From Gordonia prachuapensis (GTDB lineage: Bacteria; Actinomycetota; Actinomycetes; Mycobacteriales; Mycobacteriaceae): 64,000 nucleotides of DNA. The stretch is from NCBI RefSeq assembly GCF_036350515.1, contig NZ_JAZDUE010000004.1:245702-309701 (forward strand), given 5' to 3'. The translations under genes were made by a program, and so were the position numbers. The notes beneath the pieces are model-generated. The model worked only from the letters and a program-made list of their open reading frames with translations. It was not told where the DNA came from and did not search any database. Of the stretch, positions 16,945-25,432 are shown piece by piece (within the stretch, counting starts at the first letter, position 1; each line of letters starts with the position of its first letter).

Positions 16945-17281
16945 GCTGGTCGGTCCGCAATGATAGGCTGGCTGGTGTTCGTTGCCGTGAAAGTCCTGCT
17001 GGACGTGACAAACGAGCAGATCGGTCCTCGGTAGTGGCCGCCGGAACCCGGCAACGGATTCAGGTTCCGGCCGCTTCGATCGAAGGCCGTCTGCGCACGA
17101 ACCCGGCGCGCACCCGACGGTGCGCCCGCACAACCGGCATTTCTCTCATGGCTCCGTTCTGGGTCGGCTCCGCGTTCGCGCGGTCGCCGCGCATTGTGGT
17201 GCGCTCCGACACGAGTCGATCCGAATCGACAATCCGGCCGCCGAGACGCGGCGGCCGACACGAAGGGACCTTTCCAACCAC
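16937..17281 (+). promoter_or_regulatory. Gene-free pnp leader region
   Basis: No credible gene lies here. In M. tuberculosis this position holds lppU, which is absent. A TANNNT -10 (TAGGCT, 16964-16969) would give a leader of about 300 bases. Within it, 9-base arms (GCCGGAACC at 17040-17048 and GGTTCCGGC at 17063-17071) can form a hairpin. PNPase mRNAs are commonly autoregulated through leader hairpins, so a regulatory role is plausible but inferred. AAGGGA at 17263-17268 precedes the pnp ATG. Confidence 0.45.
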
Positions 17282-19579
17282 ATGACCGATGTGACCAACC
17301 CCGGCGTCGACACCGACGCCGACTACGACGACGCGATCACCGAAGCCACCGCCGTCATCGACAACGGCAGCTTCGGCACCCGCACCATTCGTTTCGAGAC
17401 CGGGCGCCTCGCCCTGCAGGCCGCCGGTTCCGTCACCGCCTACCTCGACGACGAGACCATGCTGCTCTCGACGACCGCGGCGTCCAAGCAGCCGAAGGAG
17501 CACTTCGACTTCTTCCCGCTGACCGTCGACGTCGAGGAGCGCATGTACGCCGCGGGCCGCATCCCCGGCTCGTTCTTCCGTCGCGAGGGACGTCCGTCCA
17601 CCGACGCCATCCTGACCTGCCGCCTCATCGACCGCCCGCTGCGTCCGTCCTTCGTCGACGGTCTGCGCAACGAGATCCAGGTCGTCGTGACGATCATGTC
17701 ACTCGACCCCAAGGACCTCTACGACGTCGTCGCGATCAACGCGGCGTCGGCGTCCACCCAGCTCGCCGGGCTGCCGTTCTCCGGCCCGGTCGGTGGTGTG
17801 CGTGTCGCGCTCATCCCCACCGAGGAGAACAAGGCCGGCCAGTGGGTGGCCTTCCCGACTGTCGAGCAGCTCGAAGGTGCGGTCTTCGACATGGTCGTCG
17901 CCGGACGGGTTGTTTCCGGCGAGGGTGACAACGCCGATGTCGCGATCATGATGGTCGAGGCCGAGGCCACCGAGAACGTCATCGACATCATCGCCGGCGG
18001 TGCGCAGGCACCCACCGAGGCGATCGTCGCCGAGGGCCTCGAAGCCGCCAAGCCGTTCATCGCTCGCCTCTGCGAGGCACAGAAGTCGCTCGCCGCGGCC
18101 GCTGCAAAGGAGACCGGCGAGTTCCCGCTCTTCCCGCCGTACGCACAGGACGCCTATGACGCCGTCGCCGGCGCCGCCACCGATCGGCTCTCGCAGATCC
18201 TGACGATCGCGGGCAAGCAGGAGCGCGACGACAAGACCGACGAGCTCAAGGCCGACGTCCTCGAGTCCCTCGGCGAGCAGTTCGAAGGTCGCGAGAAGGA
18301 GATCGGCGCCGCCTACCGGTCGCTGACCAAGAAGCTGGTGCGCCAGCGCATCCTGACCGACCACTTCCGCATCGACGGTCGCGGCATCACCGACATCCGG
18401 TCGCTGTCCGCCGAGGTCGCCGTCATCCCGCGGGCGCACGGCAGCTCGCTGTTCGAGCGCGGCGAGACCCAGATCATGGGTGTCACCACCCTCGACATGG
18501 TCAAGATGGCCCAGCAGATCGACTCGCTCGGACCCGAGACGAGCAAGCGGTACATGCACCACTACAACTTCCCGCCGTATTCGACCGGTGAGACCGGTCG
18601 CGTCGGCTCGCCCAAGCGCCGCGAGATCGGCCACGGCGCGCTCGCCGAGCGCGCCCTCGTGCCGGTGATCCCGAGCGTCGAGGAGTTCCCGTACGCGATC
18701 CGTCAGGTGTCGGAGGCGTTGGGCTCCAACGGTTCCACCTCGATGGGTTCGGTCTGTGCGTCGACCATGGCACTGCTCAACGCCGGGGTTCCGCTCAAGG
18801 CCCCGGTCGCCGGTATCGCCATGGGCCTCGTCTCCGACACCGTCGACGGGGAGACCCGCTACGTGGCGCTCACCGACATCCTCGGTGCCGAGGACGCGTT
18901 CGGTGACATGGACTTCAAGGTCGCCGGCACCAAGGAGTTCGTGACCGCACTGCAGCTCGACACCAAGCTGGACGGTATCCCGTCGCAGGTGCTCGCGGGT
19001 GCGCTCAGCCAGGCCAAGGACGCCCGGCTGACGATCCTCGATGTCATGGCCGAGGCCATCGACGAGCCGGACGAGATGAGCCCGTACGCGCCGCGTGTCA
19101 CCTCGATCAAGGTGCCCGTGGACAAGATCGGCGAGGTCATCGGCCCCAAGGGCAAGACCATCAACGGGATCACCGAGGAGACCGGCGCCAACATCTCCAT
19201 CGAGGACGACGGCACGGTGTTCGTCGGCGCCACCGACGGCCCGTCGGCGCAGGCGGCGATCGACCGCATCAACGCGATCGCCAACCCGCAGCTGCCCAAG
19301 GTCGGCGAGCGGTTCCTGGGCACGGTCGTGAAGACCACCGCGTTCGGTGCGTTCGTGTCGCTGCTGCCGGGACGTGATGGGCTGGTGCACATCTCGAAGC
19401 TCGGTAAGGGCAAGCGCATCAACAAGGTCGAGGATGTGGTGAACGTCGGCAGCAAGCTGCGCGTCGAAATCGCCGACATCGACGACCGCGGCAAGATCAG
19501 CCTCGTGCCCGTCGACGAGGAGGCCGCAGGTGATGCCCCGGCCGACGCCACGGCCGAGGCAGCCACCGCTGACGCCTGA
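17282..19579 (+). CDS. pnp: Polyribonucleotide nucleotidyltransferase (PNPase)
   Basis: Phosphorolytic 3'-5' exoribonuclease and guanosine pentaphosphate synthetase of the RNA degradosome. The 765 residues show the first RNase PH domain (G-R-L-A-L-Q-A-A-G-S-V), the helical linker, and the second PH domain (R-S-L-S-A-E-V-A-V-I-P-R-A-H-G-S-S-L-F-E-R-G-E-T-Q). The KH (G-P-K-G-K-T-I-N near 623) and S1 (G-A-F-V-S-L-L-P-G-R-D-G-L-V-H-I-S-K-L) domains follow. The start is ATG 17282. The acidic Ala-rich tail is normal. A 15-bp hairpin follows. Confidence 0.98.
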   Translation: MTDVTNPGVDTDADYDDAITEATAVIDNGSFGTRTIRFETGRLALQAAGSVTAYLDDETMLLSTTAASKQPKEHFDFFPLTVDVEERMYAAGRIPGSFFRREGRPSTDAILTCRLIDRPLRPSFVDGLRNEIQVVVTIMSLDPKDLYDVVAINAASASTQLAGLPFSGPVGGVRVALIPTEENKAGQWVAFPTVEQLEGAVFDMVVAGRVVSGEGDNADVAIMMVEAEATENVIDIIAGGAQAPTEAIVAEGLEAAKPFIARLCEAQKSLAAAAAKETGEFPLFPPYAQDAYDAVAGAATDRLSQILTIAGKQERDDKTDELKADVLESLGEQFEGREKEIGAAYRSLTKKLVRQRILTDHFRIDGRGITDIRSLSAEVAVIPRAHGSSLFERGETQIMGVTTLDMVKMAQQIDSLGPETSKRYMHHYNFPPYSTGETGRVGSPKRREIGHGALAERALVPVIPSVEEFPYAIRQVSEALGSNGSTSMGSVCASTMALLNAGVPLKAPVAGIAMGLVSDTVDGETRYVALTDILGAEDAFGDMDFKVAGTKEFVTALQLDTKLDGIPSQVLAGALSQAKDARLTILDVMAEAIDEPDEMSPYAPRVTSIKVPVDKIGEVIGPKGKTINGITEETGANISIEDDGTVFVGATDGPSAQAAIDRINAIANPQLPKVGERFLGTVVKTTAFGAFVSLLPGRDGLVHISKLGKGKRINKVEDVVNVGSKLRVEIADIDDRGKISLVPVDEEAAGDAPADATAEAATADA

Positions 19580-19593
19580 TCGTTGAACGCCCA

Positions 19594-19629
19594 CATGGCC
19601 CGCCACCCCGAATCGGGTGGCGGGCCATG
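19594..19629 (+). terminator. Terminator after pnp
   Basis: A perfect 15-bp stem has arms 19594-19608 (CATGGCCCGCCACCC) and 19615-19629, a 6-base loop, and CTTGTC after it. Confidence 0.75.
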
Positions 19630-19685
19630 CTTGTCAGGGGCCGGCCGGTCCGGATGGCGTTCCCGCCCGTTGCCGAAGGAGTGCC

Positions 19686-21188
19686 GTGACTGATTCCGAC
19701 CGTGAACCCGCTGGTCGGTCCGAGAAGCTCACCGTCGCCCGCCGTCGTGACCGGGCGGGGGTCGGCCGCGGCATCGTCGGCGATCTCCTCGTCACCCGAC
19801 CGTTGATGGGGACGGCGACGATGACGGTGCGCGAGGCCGCGGCCCAGATGACCGACCGCGGTCAGGAACACATGGTGATCCCGTTGTCCGACAGGGGATA
19901 CGGAGTGCTCACCGACGCCGACATCCGGTCCGGCGTGGTGGCCGCCGGGCGCGGGCCCGACATGACCGTCGACGAACTGGTCAGGGTTCCGGTGCCCGTG
20001 GTGCACCGCGACACCGCAGCGATCGACGCGCTCACCGAACTGCTCGACCACGATCTCACGGCGATGCCGGTGGTGGACGGGGACGGCGCGGTGATCGGGG
20101 TGGTGGCCGCGGTCGACTTCATCGCCGCGCCGTCGGGTCCGGGAATGTCGTTGCGGGCGCAGGTGTCCCGCGCGGGTAGCGTTGATGACCTGCAGTCGAG
20201 TGCGCGCCGGGTCCCTTATCTCGTCGCCGACATGCTCCGCCGAGAACAGCCGGTGCATGAGATCACCGCGGTGGCCTCTCTGATTCACGACGCCGTGGTC
20301 AGGCGCGCACTGGATCTGGTGTTCGACGCTCATCCCGACCTCGACCGCGCGGCAGTGACGTGGTTGTCGCTCGGCAGCAACGCCCGGCGGGAGCCGGTTC
20401 TCACCTCCGACATCGATTCCGCCGTCACGCTCGACGACGATCTCACCGAGGGGCAGATCGCCGACTATCGCAAAGCTCTCGGCGAGGTCAACGACGTGCT
20501 CTCGGGTGCCGGACTGCCGATCGACGAGAACGGCGCGATCGCCGCCAAACCACTGTTCGCCAGGACCCACACCCAGTGGCGTACCGCCGCGCAGGGGTGG
20601 CTGGCGGATCCGCTGGAGAACAAGGGGTTGATCTTCACGTCGCTGCTCCTCGACGCCCGGCCGATCTGGGGCGATCCGAGTCGCAGTGCCGGCGGGGAGG
20701 TGTTCGGCGAGCTCCGACACCACTCGTCGACGATGGGTTTGCTGCTGGCGGAGGCGCTGTCGTACAAGGCGCGACTGCGGTCGATGCGCGATGTACTCAC
20801 CCGACGCGCCGACACCTTCGAGATCAAGGCGCACGGCCTGACGCCGGTGGTGAACATCGCGCGATGGGCGGCGCTCGTCGTCGGCTCCCACGCGCTCGAC
20901 ACCAGGTCGCGCCTGCGTGCCGCGGCGGGCAGTCCGATGCTGAGTGAGGCCCGGGCCGCCGATCTGGTCGAGGTGTTCGACGTGCTCCAGCGCGTACGCC
21001 TGAACTATCAGGTCGCGCAGTTCGATCGGGGAGAGCCCGTCGGCGATGTCCTGGACATGAAGCGACTCTCGCCGCTGGACCGCAGCCTGGTGGCGCAGGC
21101 GGTTCGGGAGATCGCCGGGGTGCAGCGGACGATGTCGAACATGAGCCAGTTCCTGCCGGCCAGCGAGCCGGACACGGTGGTCGAGTAG
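19686..21188 (+). CDS. CBS-domain nucleotidyltransferase-like signalling protein (DUF294 type)
   Basis: A 500-residue cytoplasmic protein. A pair of CBS domains (about residues 38-145; M-V-I-P-L-S-D-R-G-Y-G-V-L-T-D-A-D-I and A-M-P-V-V-D-G-D-G-A-V-I-G-V-V) precedes a DUF294 nucleotidyltransferase-like domain. The metal/nucleotide motif is L-G-S-N-A-R-R-E-P-V-L-T-S-D-I-D (about 230-245). A DUF294_C helical domain follows. Proteins of this layout resemble GlnD/GlnE-type modifying enzymes with a nucleotide sensor, but the target is unknown. GTG 19686 is chosen because AAGGAG lies at 19676-19681 and the upstream part is pnp's terminator. The final Val-Glu-stop codons lie inside the palindromic repeat block. 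Confidence 0.85.
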   Translation: MTDSDREPAGRSEKLTVARRRDRAGVGRGIVGDLLVTRPLMGTATMTVREAAAQMTDRGQEHMVIPLSDRGYGVLTDADIRSGVVAAGRGPDMTVDELVRVPVPVVHRDTAAIDALTELLDHDLTAMPVVDGDGAVIGVVAAVDFIAAPSGPGMSLRAQVSRAGSVDDLQSSARRVPYLVADMLRREQPVHEITAVASLIHDAVVRRALDLVFDAHPDLDRAAVTWLSLGSNARREPVLTSDIDSAVTLDDDLTEGQIADYRKALGEVNDVLSGAGLPIDENGAIAAKPLFARTHTQWRTAAQGWLADPLENKGLIFTSLLLDARPIWGDPSRSAGGEVFGELRHHSSTMGLLLAEALSYKARLRSMRDVLTRRADTFEIKAHGLTPVVNIARWAALVVGSHALDTRSRLRAAAGSPMLSEARAADLVEVFDVLQRVRLNYQVAQFDRGEPVGDVLDMKRLSPLDRSLVAQAVREIAGVQRTMSNMSQFLPASEPDTVVE

Positions 21189-21795
21189 CCCGCGAGCCGC
21201 CTCCTCCCGTTGGTCGAGTAGCGCGCGAGGGGCCTTCTCCCGTTGGTCGAGTAGCCCGCGAGTGGCCTTCTCCCGTTGGTCGAGTAGCACGCGAGCCGCT
21301 AGGCGAGCGTGCGTATCGAGACCACTTTTGTTGTGTGCGACGGGGTCTCGATACGTCACTCGCCTAGCGGCTCGTGTCTACTCGACCAGCGGTGGAGTGG
21401 GTGTGTAGGGTGCGGGCTGCCCTTTTATTGGTCGAGGAGCGTGCGTATCGAGACCAGTTGTGTTGTGTGTGAGGGGGTCTCGATATGTCACTCGCCTAGC
21501 GGCTCGTGTCTACTCGACCAGCGGGTGGGGGGTGAGTTCCGGGTGAGCCGCCTCTTTTCCGTTGGTCGAGTAGTGCGCGAGCTGCTAGGCGAGCGTGCGT
21601 ATCGAGGCCACTTGTGTTGTGTGTGAGGGGGTCTCGATATGTCACTCGCCTAGCGGCTCGTGTCTACTCGACCAGCGGGGGGTGGCGGCTCGTGACTACT
21701 CGACCAACGGGAGGGGCGGCTCGTGTCTACTCGGCCAGCGAGTGGGGTGGCGGCTTGTGGCTACTCGACCAGCGGCGGTGGGTAGCGGCTTGGTG
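21178..21795. repeat. Cluster of palindromic intergenic repeats
   Basis: A gene-free block built from one unit of about 117 bp. The left arm reads (C)GTTGGTCGAGTAGCACGCG, AGCCGCTAGGCGAGCG and TGCGTATCGAGACC. A spacer of about 20 bases follows, then the inverted arm GGTCTCGATACGTCACTCGC, CTAGCGGCTCGTG and TCTACTCGACCAGCGG. Full or nearly full copies lie at 21276-21392, 21428-21523 (left arm shortened) and 21561-21678. Detached outer left arms occur three times in 21178-21275, and detached outer right arms three times in 21685-21775. Short open frames within it follow the repeats and are not genes. This is not CRISPR, because spacing and orientation vary. Confidence 0.9.
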
Positions 21796-21802
21796 CCACC
21801 GA

Positions 21803-22909
21803 TCAGAACGGCGCAGCCTCGACCGGGATACCGAGTGCCTCGCCGACTTCCGGGGTGAACAGCTTGCCATCATGCGTGCTCAGGCCGGCCGCCAGAGCCG
21901 GGTCGTCGGAACACGCCTTCTCCCAGCCCTTGTCGGCCAGCCGAAGCACATGGGGGAGGGTCGCGCCGGTCAGTGCGAGAGTCGACGTGCGCGCCACGGT
22001 GCCGGGCATGTTGGCCACGCAGTAGAACACGGCGTCGTGCACGGTGAAGGTGGGGTCGTCGTGGGTGGTGGGGCGTGAGTCCTCGAAGCAGCCGCCCTGG
22101 TCGATCGCGATGTCGACCAAAACCGCACCCGGCTTCATCTGCGCAACAAGATCGTTAGACACCAGGACGGGAGCCTTGGCCCCGGGCACCAGCACCGCGC
22201 CGATCACCATGTCGGCGTCGCGCACCGCGTCGGCGAGTGCGAGCGCCGTGCTGTAGCGGGTGTGGACGCGCCCGGCGAACCGGGCGTCGATGGCCCGAAG
22301 CTTGGCGATGTCGACGTCGAACACGGTGACCTGGGCGCCCATGCCCACGGCGATGGTCGCGGCGTTGACCCCGCTGACCCCGCCGCCGATCACGACGACA
22401 TCGGCCGGCTCCGTGCCGGGCACACCGCCCATGAGCACGCCGCGCCCGCCCTCGGAGCGCATCAGGTGATAGGCGCCGACCTGCGGTGCGAGGCGACCTG
22501 CGACCTCACTCATCGGCGCGAGCAGCGGCAACGAGCCGTCGGCGTTGCGCACGGTCTCGTAGGCGATGGAGGTCGTCTTCGACCCGAGCAGCGCCTCGGT
22601 GCAAGAGCGGCTCGCAGCGAGGTGCAGATAGGTGAACAGGGTCTGGCCCTCCCGCAGCAGCGGGTACTCGGCCTCGATCGGCTCCTTGACCTTGAGCAGC
22701 AGGTCGGCCTGCTCCCAGACCTGCTCGCGGGTGGACAAGATCTGCGCGCCGGCCTCCTTGAAGTCGACGTCGTGGATCGACGAGCCCTCACCGGCGCCCG
22801 ACTGGATCACGACCTCGTGACCGCGATTGTGCAGTTCGGCAACGCCGGCCGGGGTGATGGCGACGCGGTACTCGTTGTTCTTGATCTCGGTGGGGATTCC
22901 GACGCGCAT
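21803..22909 (-). CDS. ald: Alanine dehydrogenase
   Basis: NAD-dependent interconversion of L-alanine with pyruvate and ammonium, used in alanine utilisation and redox balance. The 368 residues start M-R-V-G-I-P-T-E-I-K-N-N-E-Y-R-V-A, with the R/K pyruvate-binding region. T-Y-L-H-L-A carries the catalytic histidine (about 96), and the Rossmann motif V-V-I-G-G-G-V-S-G-V-N-A-A-T lies near 172-185. AGGAGA precedes ATG 22909. It is divergent from an Lrp-type gene, the AldR arrangement of mycobacteria, where AldR activates ald with alanine. Confidence 0.97.
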   Translation of the reverse strand: MRVGIPTEIKNNEYRVAITPAGVAELHNRGHEVVIQSGAGEGSSIHDVDFKEAGAQILSTREQVWEQADLLLKVKEPIEAEYPLLREGQTLFTYLHLAASRSCTEALLGSKTTSIAYETVRNADGSLPLLAPMSEVAGRLAPQVGAYHLMRSEGGRGVLMGGVPGTEPADVVVIGGGVSGVNAATIAVGMGAQVTVFDVDIAKLRAIDARFAGRVHTRYSTALALADAVRDADMVIGAVLVPGAKAPVLVSNDLVAQMKPGAVLVDIAIDQGGCFEDSRPTTHDDPTFTVHDAVFYCVANMPGTVARTSTLALTGATLPHVLRLADKGWEKACSDDPALAAGLSTHDGKLFTPEVGEALGIPVEAAPF

Positions 22910-23045
22910 GCGGGTCTCCTGACGATTCGGGGCGCGGGGCGGTGTGCACTCAAGCGTGAAGGAACACCGAAATCAGCACAACATCTGTGTGGATAATTCT
23001 TTGAACGTAGTATCAGATGAAGATCATTCGGAACGAAGGGATGTC
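22910..23045. promoter_or_regulatory. Divergent ald/aldR control region
   Basis: A 136-base AT-richer gap holds both promoters. Lrp-family regulators bind several imperfect sites in such gaps. I could not assign individual operators with confidence. Confidence 0.35.
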
Positions 23046-23534
23046 ATGGCCATCGACACGAAGATCGTTCGGCCCGCCGACCCACGACTCGACGACACCG
23101 ACCGGGCGTTGCTGCGCCTGCTGCAGACCGACGCACGGATGCCGAACAGTGAACTCGCGGCGCGAGCGGGGATCGCGGCATCGACGAGCCACGGCCGGGT
23201 GCGGCGCCTGACCGAACTCGGCGTGATCCGTGGCTTCTTCGCCGACGTGGATCCGGCGGCGGTGGGCCGGCCGCTGCGTGCCATGGTGGCGGTCAGCCTC
23301 CAGTCCGACGCCCGCGGCGAGATCCGGCACTTCGTCGGGGAGATCGAGACGCACGACGAGGTCATCGACGTGTTCTTCCTGGCCGGCACCGACGACTACC
23401 TCCTGCACGTGGCCACCGCCGACACCGAGGCGCTTCGGCAGTTCGTCGAGATGCTCAACTCGCGGCGGGAAGTCGCGGGGACCACCACCTCGCTGGTGTT
23501 CGAGCATCGTCGGGGTGGTGCGCCGATCTTCTGA
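23046..23534 (+). CDS. aldR: Lrp/AsnC-family regulator, likely AldR
   Basis: The 162 residues have an N-terminal helix-turn-helix (about 17-62: L-D-D-T-D-R-A-L-L-R-L-L-Q ... A-A-S-T-S-H-G-R-V-R-R-L). A C-terminal RAM effector domain (about 78-155: V-A-V-S-L-Q ... V-F-F-L-A-G-T-D-D-Y-L-L-H-V-A) follows. ATG 23046 has GAAGGG at 23034-23039. The name rests on the divergent pairing with ald, as in M. tuberculosis (Rv2779c), so the family is certain and the target likely. The orientation relative to ald is conserved. Confidence 0.9.
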   Translation: MAIDTKIVRPADPRLDDTDRALLRLLQTDARMPNSELAARAGIAASTSHGRVRRLTELGVIRGFFADVDPAAVGRPLRAMVAVSLQSDARGEIRHFVGEIETHDEVIDVFFLAGTDDYLLHVATADTEALRQFVEMLNSRREVAGTTTSLVFEHRRGGAPIF

Positions 23535-23619
23535 GCCGCGCGAGACACCTACACTGGCATGTCGGTATACGCGCTTGTCGAACACAGGCTCGTCAAACTC
23601 CGGCGATGAGAGGGATGAC

Positions 23620-24372
23620 ATGGGCAGCGGAATCCGGGTGGGCGTACTCGGCAGTGCGGGCAAGGTGGGGCAGGCGATTGTCGCAGCCATCGAGGCCGCC
23701 GACGACCTCACGTTCACCGTCGGGGTGGACAAAGGCGAATCGCTGCAGGCGTTCGTCGACTCCGACACGGCTGTCGTGGTGGATTTCACGCACCCGAGCG
23801 CGGTCATGGACAACCTCGAGTTCCTGATCGGCAACGGGATTCATGCGGTCGTGGGCACCACGGGGTTCACCGAGGAACGGCTCGATCAGGTCCGGACCTG
23901 GCTGTCGGACAACCCCGCGGTCGGCGTGCTCATCGCGCCGAACTTCGCCATCGGCGCGGTGCTGTCGATGCGGTTCGCCGCGCAGGCCGCGAGGTTCTAC
24001 GAGTCCGTAGAGGTCATCGAGCTCCATCACCCGCACAAGGCCGACGCGCCGTCGGGCACCGCGTACCGCACGGCGAAGCTGATCGGTGAAGCGCGCACAG
24101 AAGCTGGTCTCGGACCGGTGCCCGATGCGACCACCGACGAGCTCGACGGTGCCCGCGGCGGCGTCGTCGACGGCGTCCACGTACATGCGGTGCGGCTCGC
24201 CGGCCTCGTCGCGCACCAGGAGGTCATCCTCGGAACCGAGGGCGAAACCCTCACCATCCGGCATGATTCGCTGGACCGCACCTCGTTCGCGCCGGGTGTG
24301 CTGCTCGGCGTCCGGGAGATCGGTGAGCGACCCGGGCTGACCGTCGGCCTGGAACAGTTGATGGACCTCTGA
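23620..24372 (+). CDS. dapB: 4-Hydroxy-tetrahydrodipicolinate reductase
   Basis: Second step of the diaminopimelate/lysine branch, using NAD(P)H. The 250 residues show the dinucleotide motif V-G-V-L-G-S-A-G-K-V-G (about 6-16), T-T-G-F-T, and the DapB signature E-L-H-H-P-H-K-A-D-A-P-S-G-T-A with catalytic His/Lys (about 130-144). The start is ATG 23620, with GAGAGGG at 23609-23615. It is followed by a membrane protein and a flavodoxin-like gene in the same order as Rv2773c-Rv2771c. Confidence 0.97.
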   Translation: MGSGIRVGVLGSAGKVGQAIVAAIEAADDLTFTVGVDKGESLQAFVDSDTAVVVDFTHPSAVMDNLEFLIGNGIHAVVGTTGFTEERLDQVRTWLSDNPAVGVLIAPNFAIGAVLSMRFAAQAARFYESVEVIELHHPHKADAPSGTAYRTAKLIGEARTEAGLGPVPDATTDELDGARGGVVDGVHVHAVRLAGLVAHQEVILGTEGETLTIRHDSLDRTSFAPGVLLGVREIGERPGLTVGLEQLMDL

Positions 24373-24390
24373 TCCGAGTTCCGACACGAC

Positions 24391-24870
24391 ATGGCTGCTG
24401 ACCCGACCCGCCGCGACGCCCGACCGATCGTCTGGATGATCGGGTTCCTGGTTGTCGCGCTCGTCGTCTACTTCGTGATTCTCGGGCAACGTGGAATCGA
24501 CCTGATCACCTCCGGCACGGTCGCCGGTATCGGCGTCGGGATCGGGGTGATGATCCTGCCCCTCATCGGGGCGTGGCTCATCTTCGCGACCCTGCGGGCG
24601 GGCATCGAGCACCAGAAGCTCGCGCGGATCATGGCCGACGAAGGCCGGGAACTCGACGTCTCCGACCTGCCCCGCCGCGCGTCGGGCCGCATCGAACGCG
24701 ATGCCGCGGACGACTTGTTCGCCCAGGTGAAACAGGAGTGGGAGGCGGACCCGACCGACTGGCACAACACCTACCGGATCGCGCGCGCGTACGACTACGC
24801 CGGCGACCGCACTCGTGCACGTCAGATGATGAAACGTGCCGTCGCACAATACAAAGGGGACGACGCATGA
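24391..24870 (+). CDS. Two-helix membrane protein (Rv2772c-like)
   Basis: A 159-residue membrane protein of unknown function. Two adjacent transmembrane helices (about residues 14-32, W-M-I-G-F-L-V-V-A-L-V-V-Y-F-V, and 43-67) are followed by a soluble helical tail. This tail carries W-H-N-T-Y-R-I-A-R-A-Y-D-Y-A-G-D-R-T-R-A-R, a single TPR-like helix pair. It sits between dapB and the flavodoxin-like gene and overlaps the latter by four bases, so it is an operon member. A direct link to lysine synthesis is not evident. Confidence 0.8.
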   Translation: MAADPTRRDARPIVWMIGFLVVALVVYFVILGQRGIDLITSGTVAGIGVGIGVMILPLIGAWLIFATLRAGIEHQKLARIMADEGRELDVSDLPRRASGRIERDAADDLFAQVKQEWEADPTDWHNTYRIARAYDYAGDRTRARQMMKRAVAQYKGDDA

Positions 24871-25322
24871 GCACCTTGCTGATCATCCATCAGACCCCGT
24901 CACCGCACTGCCAGGAGATGTTCGAAGCGGTTGTCAGCGGGGCGAGTGACCCGGAGATCGACGGTGTGGACGTGGTGCGGCGAGCCGCGCTTGCCGTCAC
25001 GCCGACGGACATGCTCGAGGCCGACGGCTATGTCCTGGGCACCCCGGCAAACCTCGGATACATGAGCGGAGCGCTCAAGCACGCCTTCGACACCTGCTAC
25101 TACCAGATCCTCGACTCCACCCGGGGGCGTCCGTTCGGTCTGTACCTGCATGGCAACCAGGGCACCGAGGGTGCCGAGAAGGGGATCGAGTCGATCACCA
25201 CCGGCCTGGGGTGGACCAAGGCCGCGGAAACGGTCGTGGTGTCGGGCAAACCCAGCAAAGAGGAGCGCGAAGCGTGCTGGGAACTGGGCGCGACCGTCGC
25301 GGCTCAGCTGATGGACGCATGA
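24867..25322 (+). CDS. Flavodoxin-like NAD(P)H oxidoreductase (Rv2771c-like)
   Basis: A 151-residue protein with a flavodoxin fold. The N-terminus is L-L-I-I-H-Q-T-P-S-P-H-C-Q-E-M-F-E (phosphate-binding loop). A-D-G-Y-V-L-G-T-P-A-N-L-G-Y-M-S-G-A-L-K-H-A-F-D-T (about 49-73) is typical of FMN-binding WrbA/flavodoxin relatives. G-N-Q-G-T-E-G-A completes the site near 95. The electron donor and acceptor are unknown. It is coupled to the membrane protein through ATGA at 24867 and ends the dapB operon. Confidence 0.85.
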   Translation: MSTLLIIHQTPSPHCQEMFEAVVSGASDPEIDGVDVVRRAALAVTPTDMLEADGYVLGTPANLGYMSGALKHAFDTCYYQILDSTRGRPFGLYLHGNQGTEGAEKGIESITTGLGWTKAAETVVVSGKPSKEEREACWELGATVAAQLMDA

Positions 25323-25378
25323 GCCGAGTGCGTCGTTGCCTGAATATATTTCGTAATATAGGCAATTGTTCGCACGCG

Positions 25379-25416
25379 TTAACGAACCGGAAACGCGCGA
25401 CCGGTAGCGGCGAAAC
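25379..25416 (+). promoter_or_regulatory. GlnR-box-like nitrogen control site upstream of the NCS1 permease
   Basis: Elements of 5 bases are spaced by exactly 6: TTAAC (25379-25383), GAAAC (25390-25394), CCGGT (25401-25405) and GAAAC (25412-25416). Three of the four fit the actinobacterial GlnR pattern gTnAC-n6-GaAAC-n6-gTnAC-n6-GaAAC. The first pair also satisfies the mycobacterial AC-n9-AC rule. A nitrogen-controlled purine/allantoin-type permease follows. Confidence 0.5.
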
Positions 25417-25432
25417 ACGGTCTTCTTAACGT

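Noticed and set aside
16886..17281. Plus-strand frame in the pnp leader
   Set aside because: It has no ribosome site or family pattern, and it overlaps the rpsO terminator and pnp.
17699..21359. Long minus-strand frames opposite pnp and the CBS gene
   Set aside because: They are antisense shadows of clear genes, without start signals or motifs.
21178..21795. Possible CRISPR array
   Set aside because: Repeats are palindromes of about 100 bp in mixed orientation and truncation, without regular unique spacers or cas genes.
21309..21858. Short ORFs with the repeated peptide SICHSPSGSCLLDQR
   Set aside because: The peptide repeats because the DNA palindromes repeat. There is no ribosome site and no independent coding signal.
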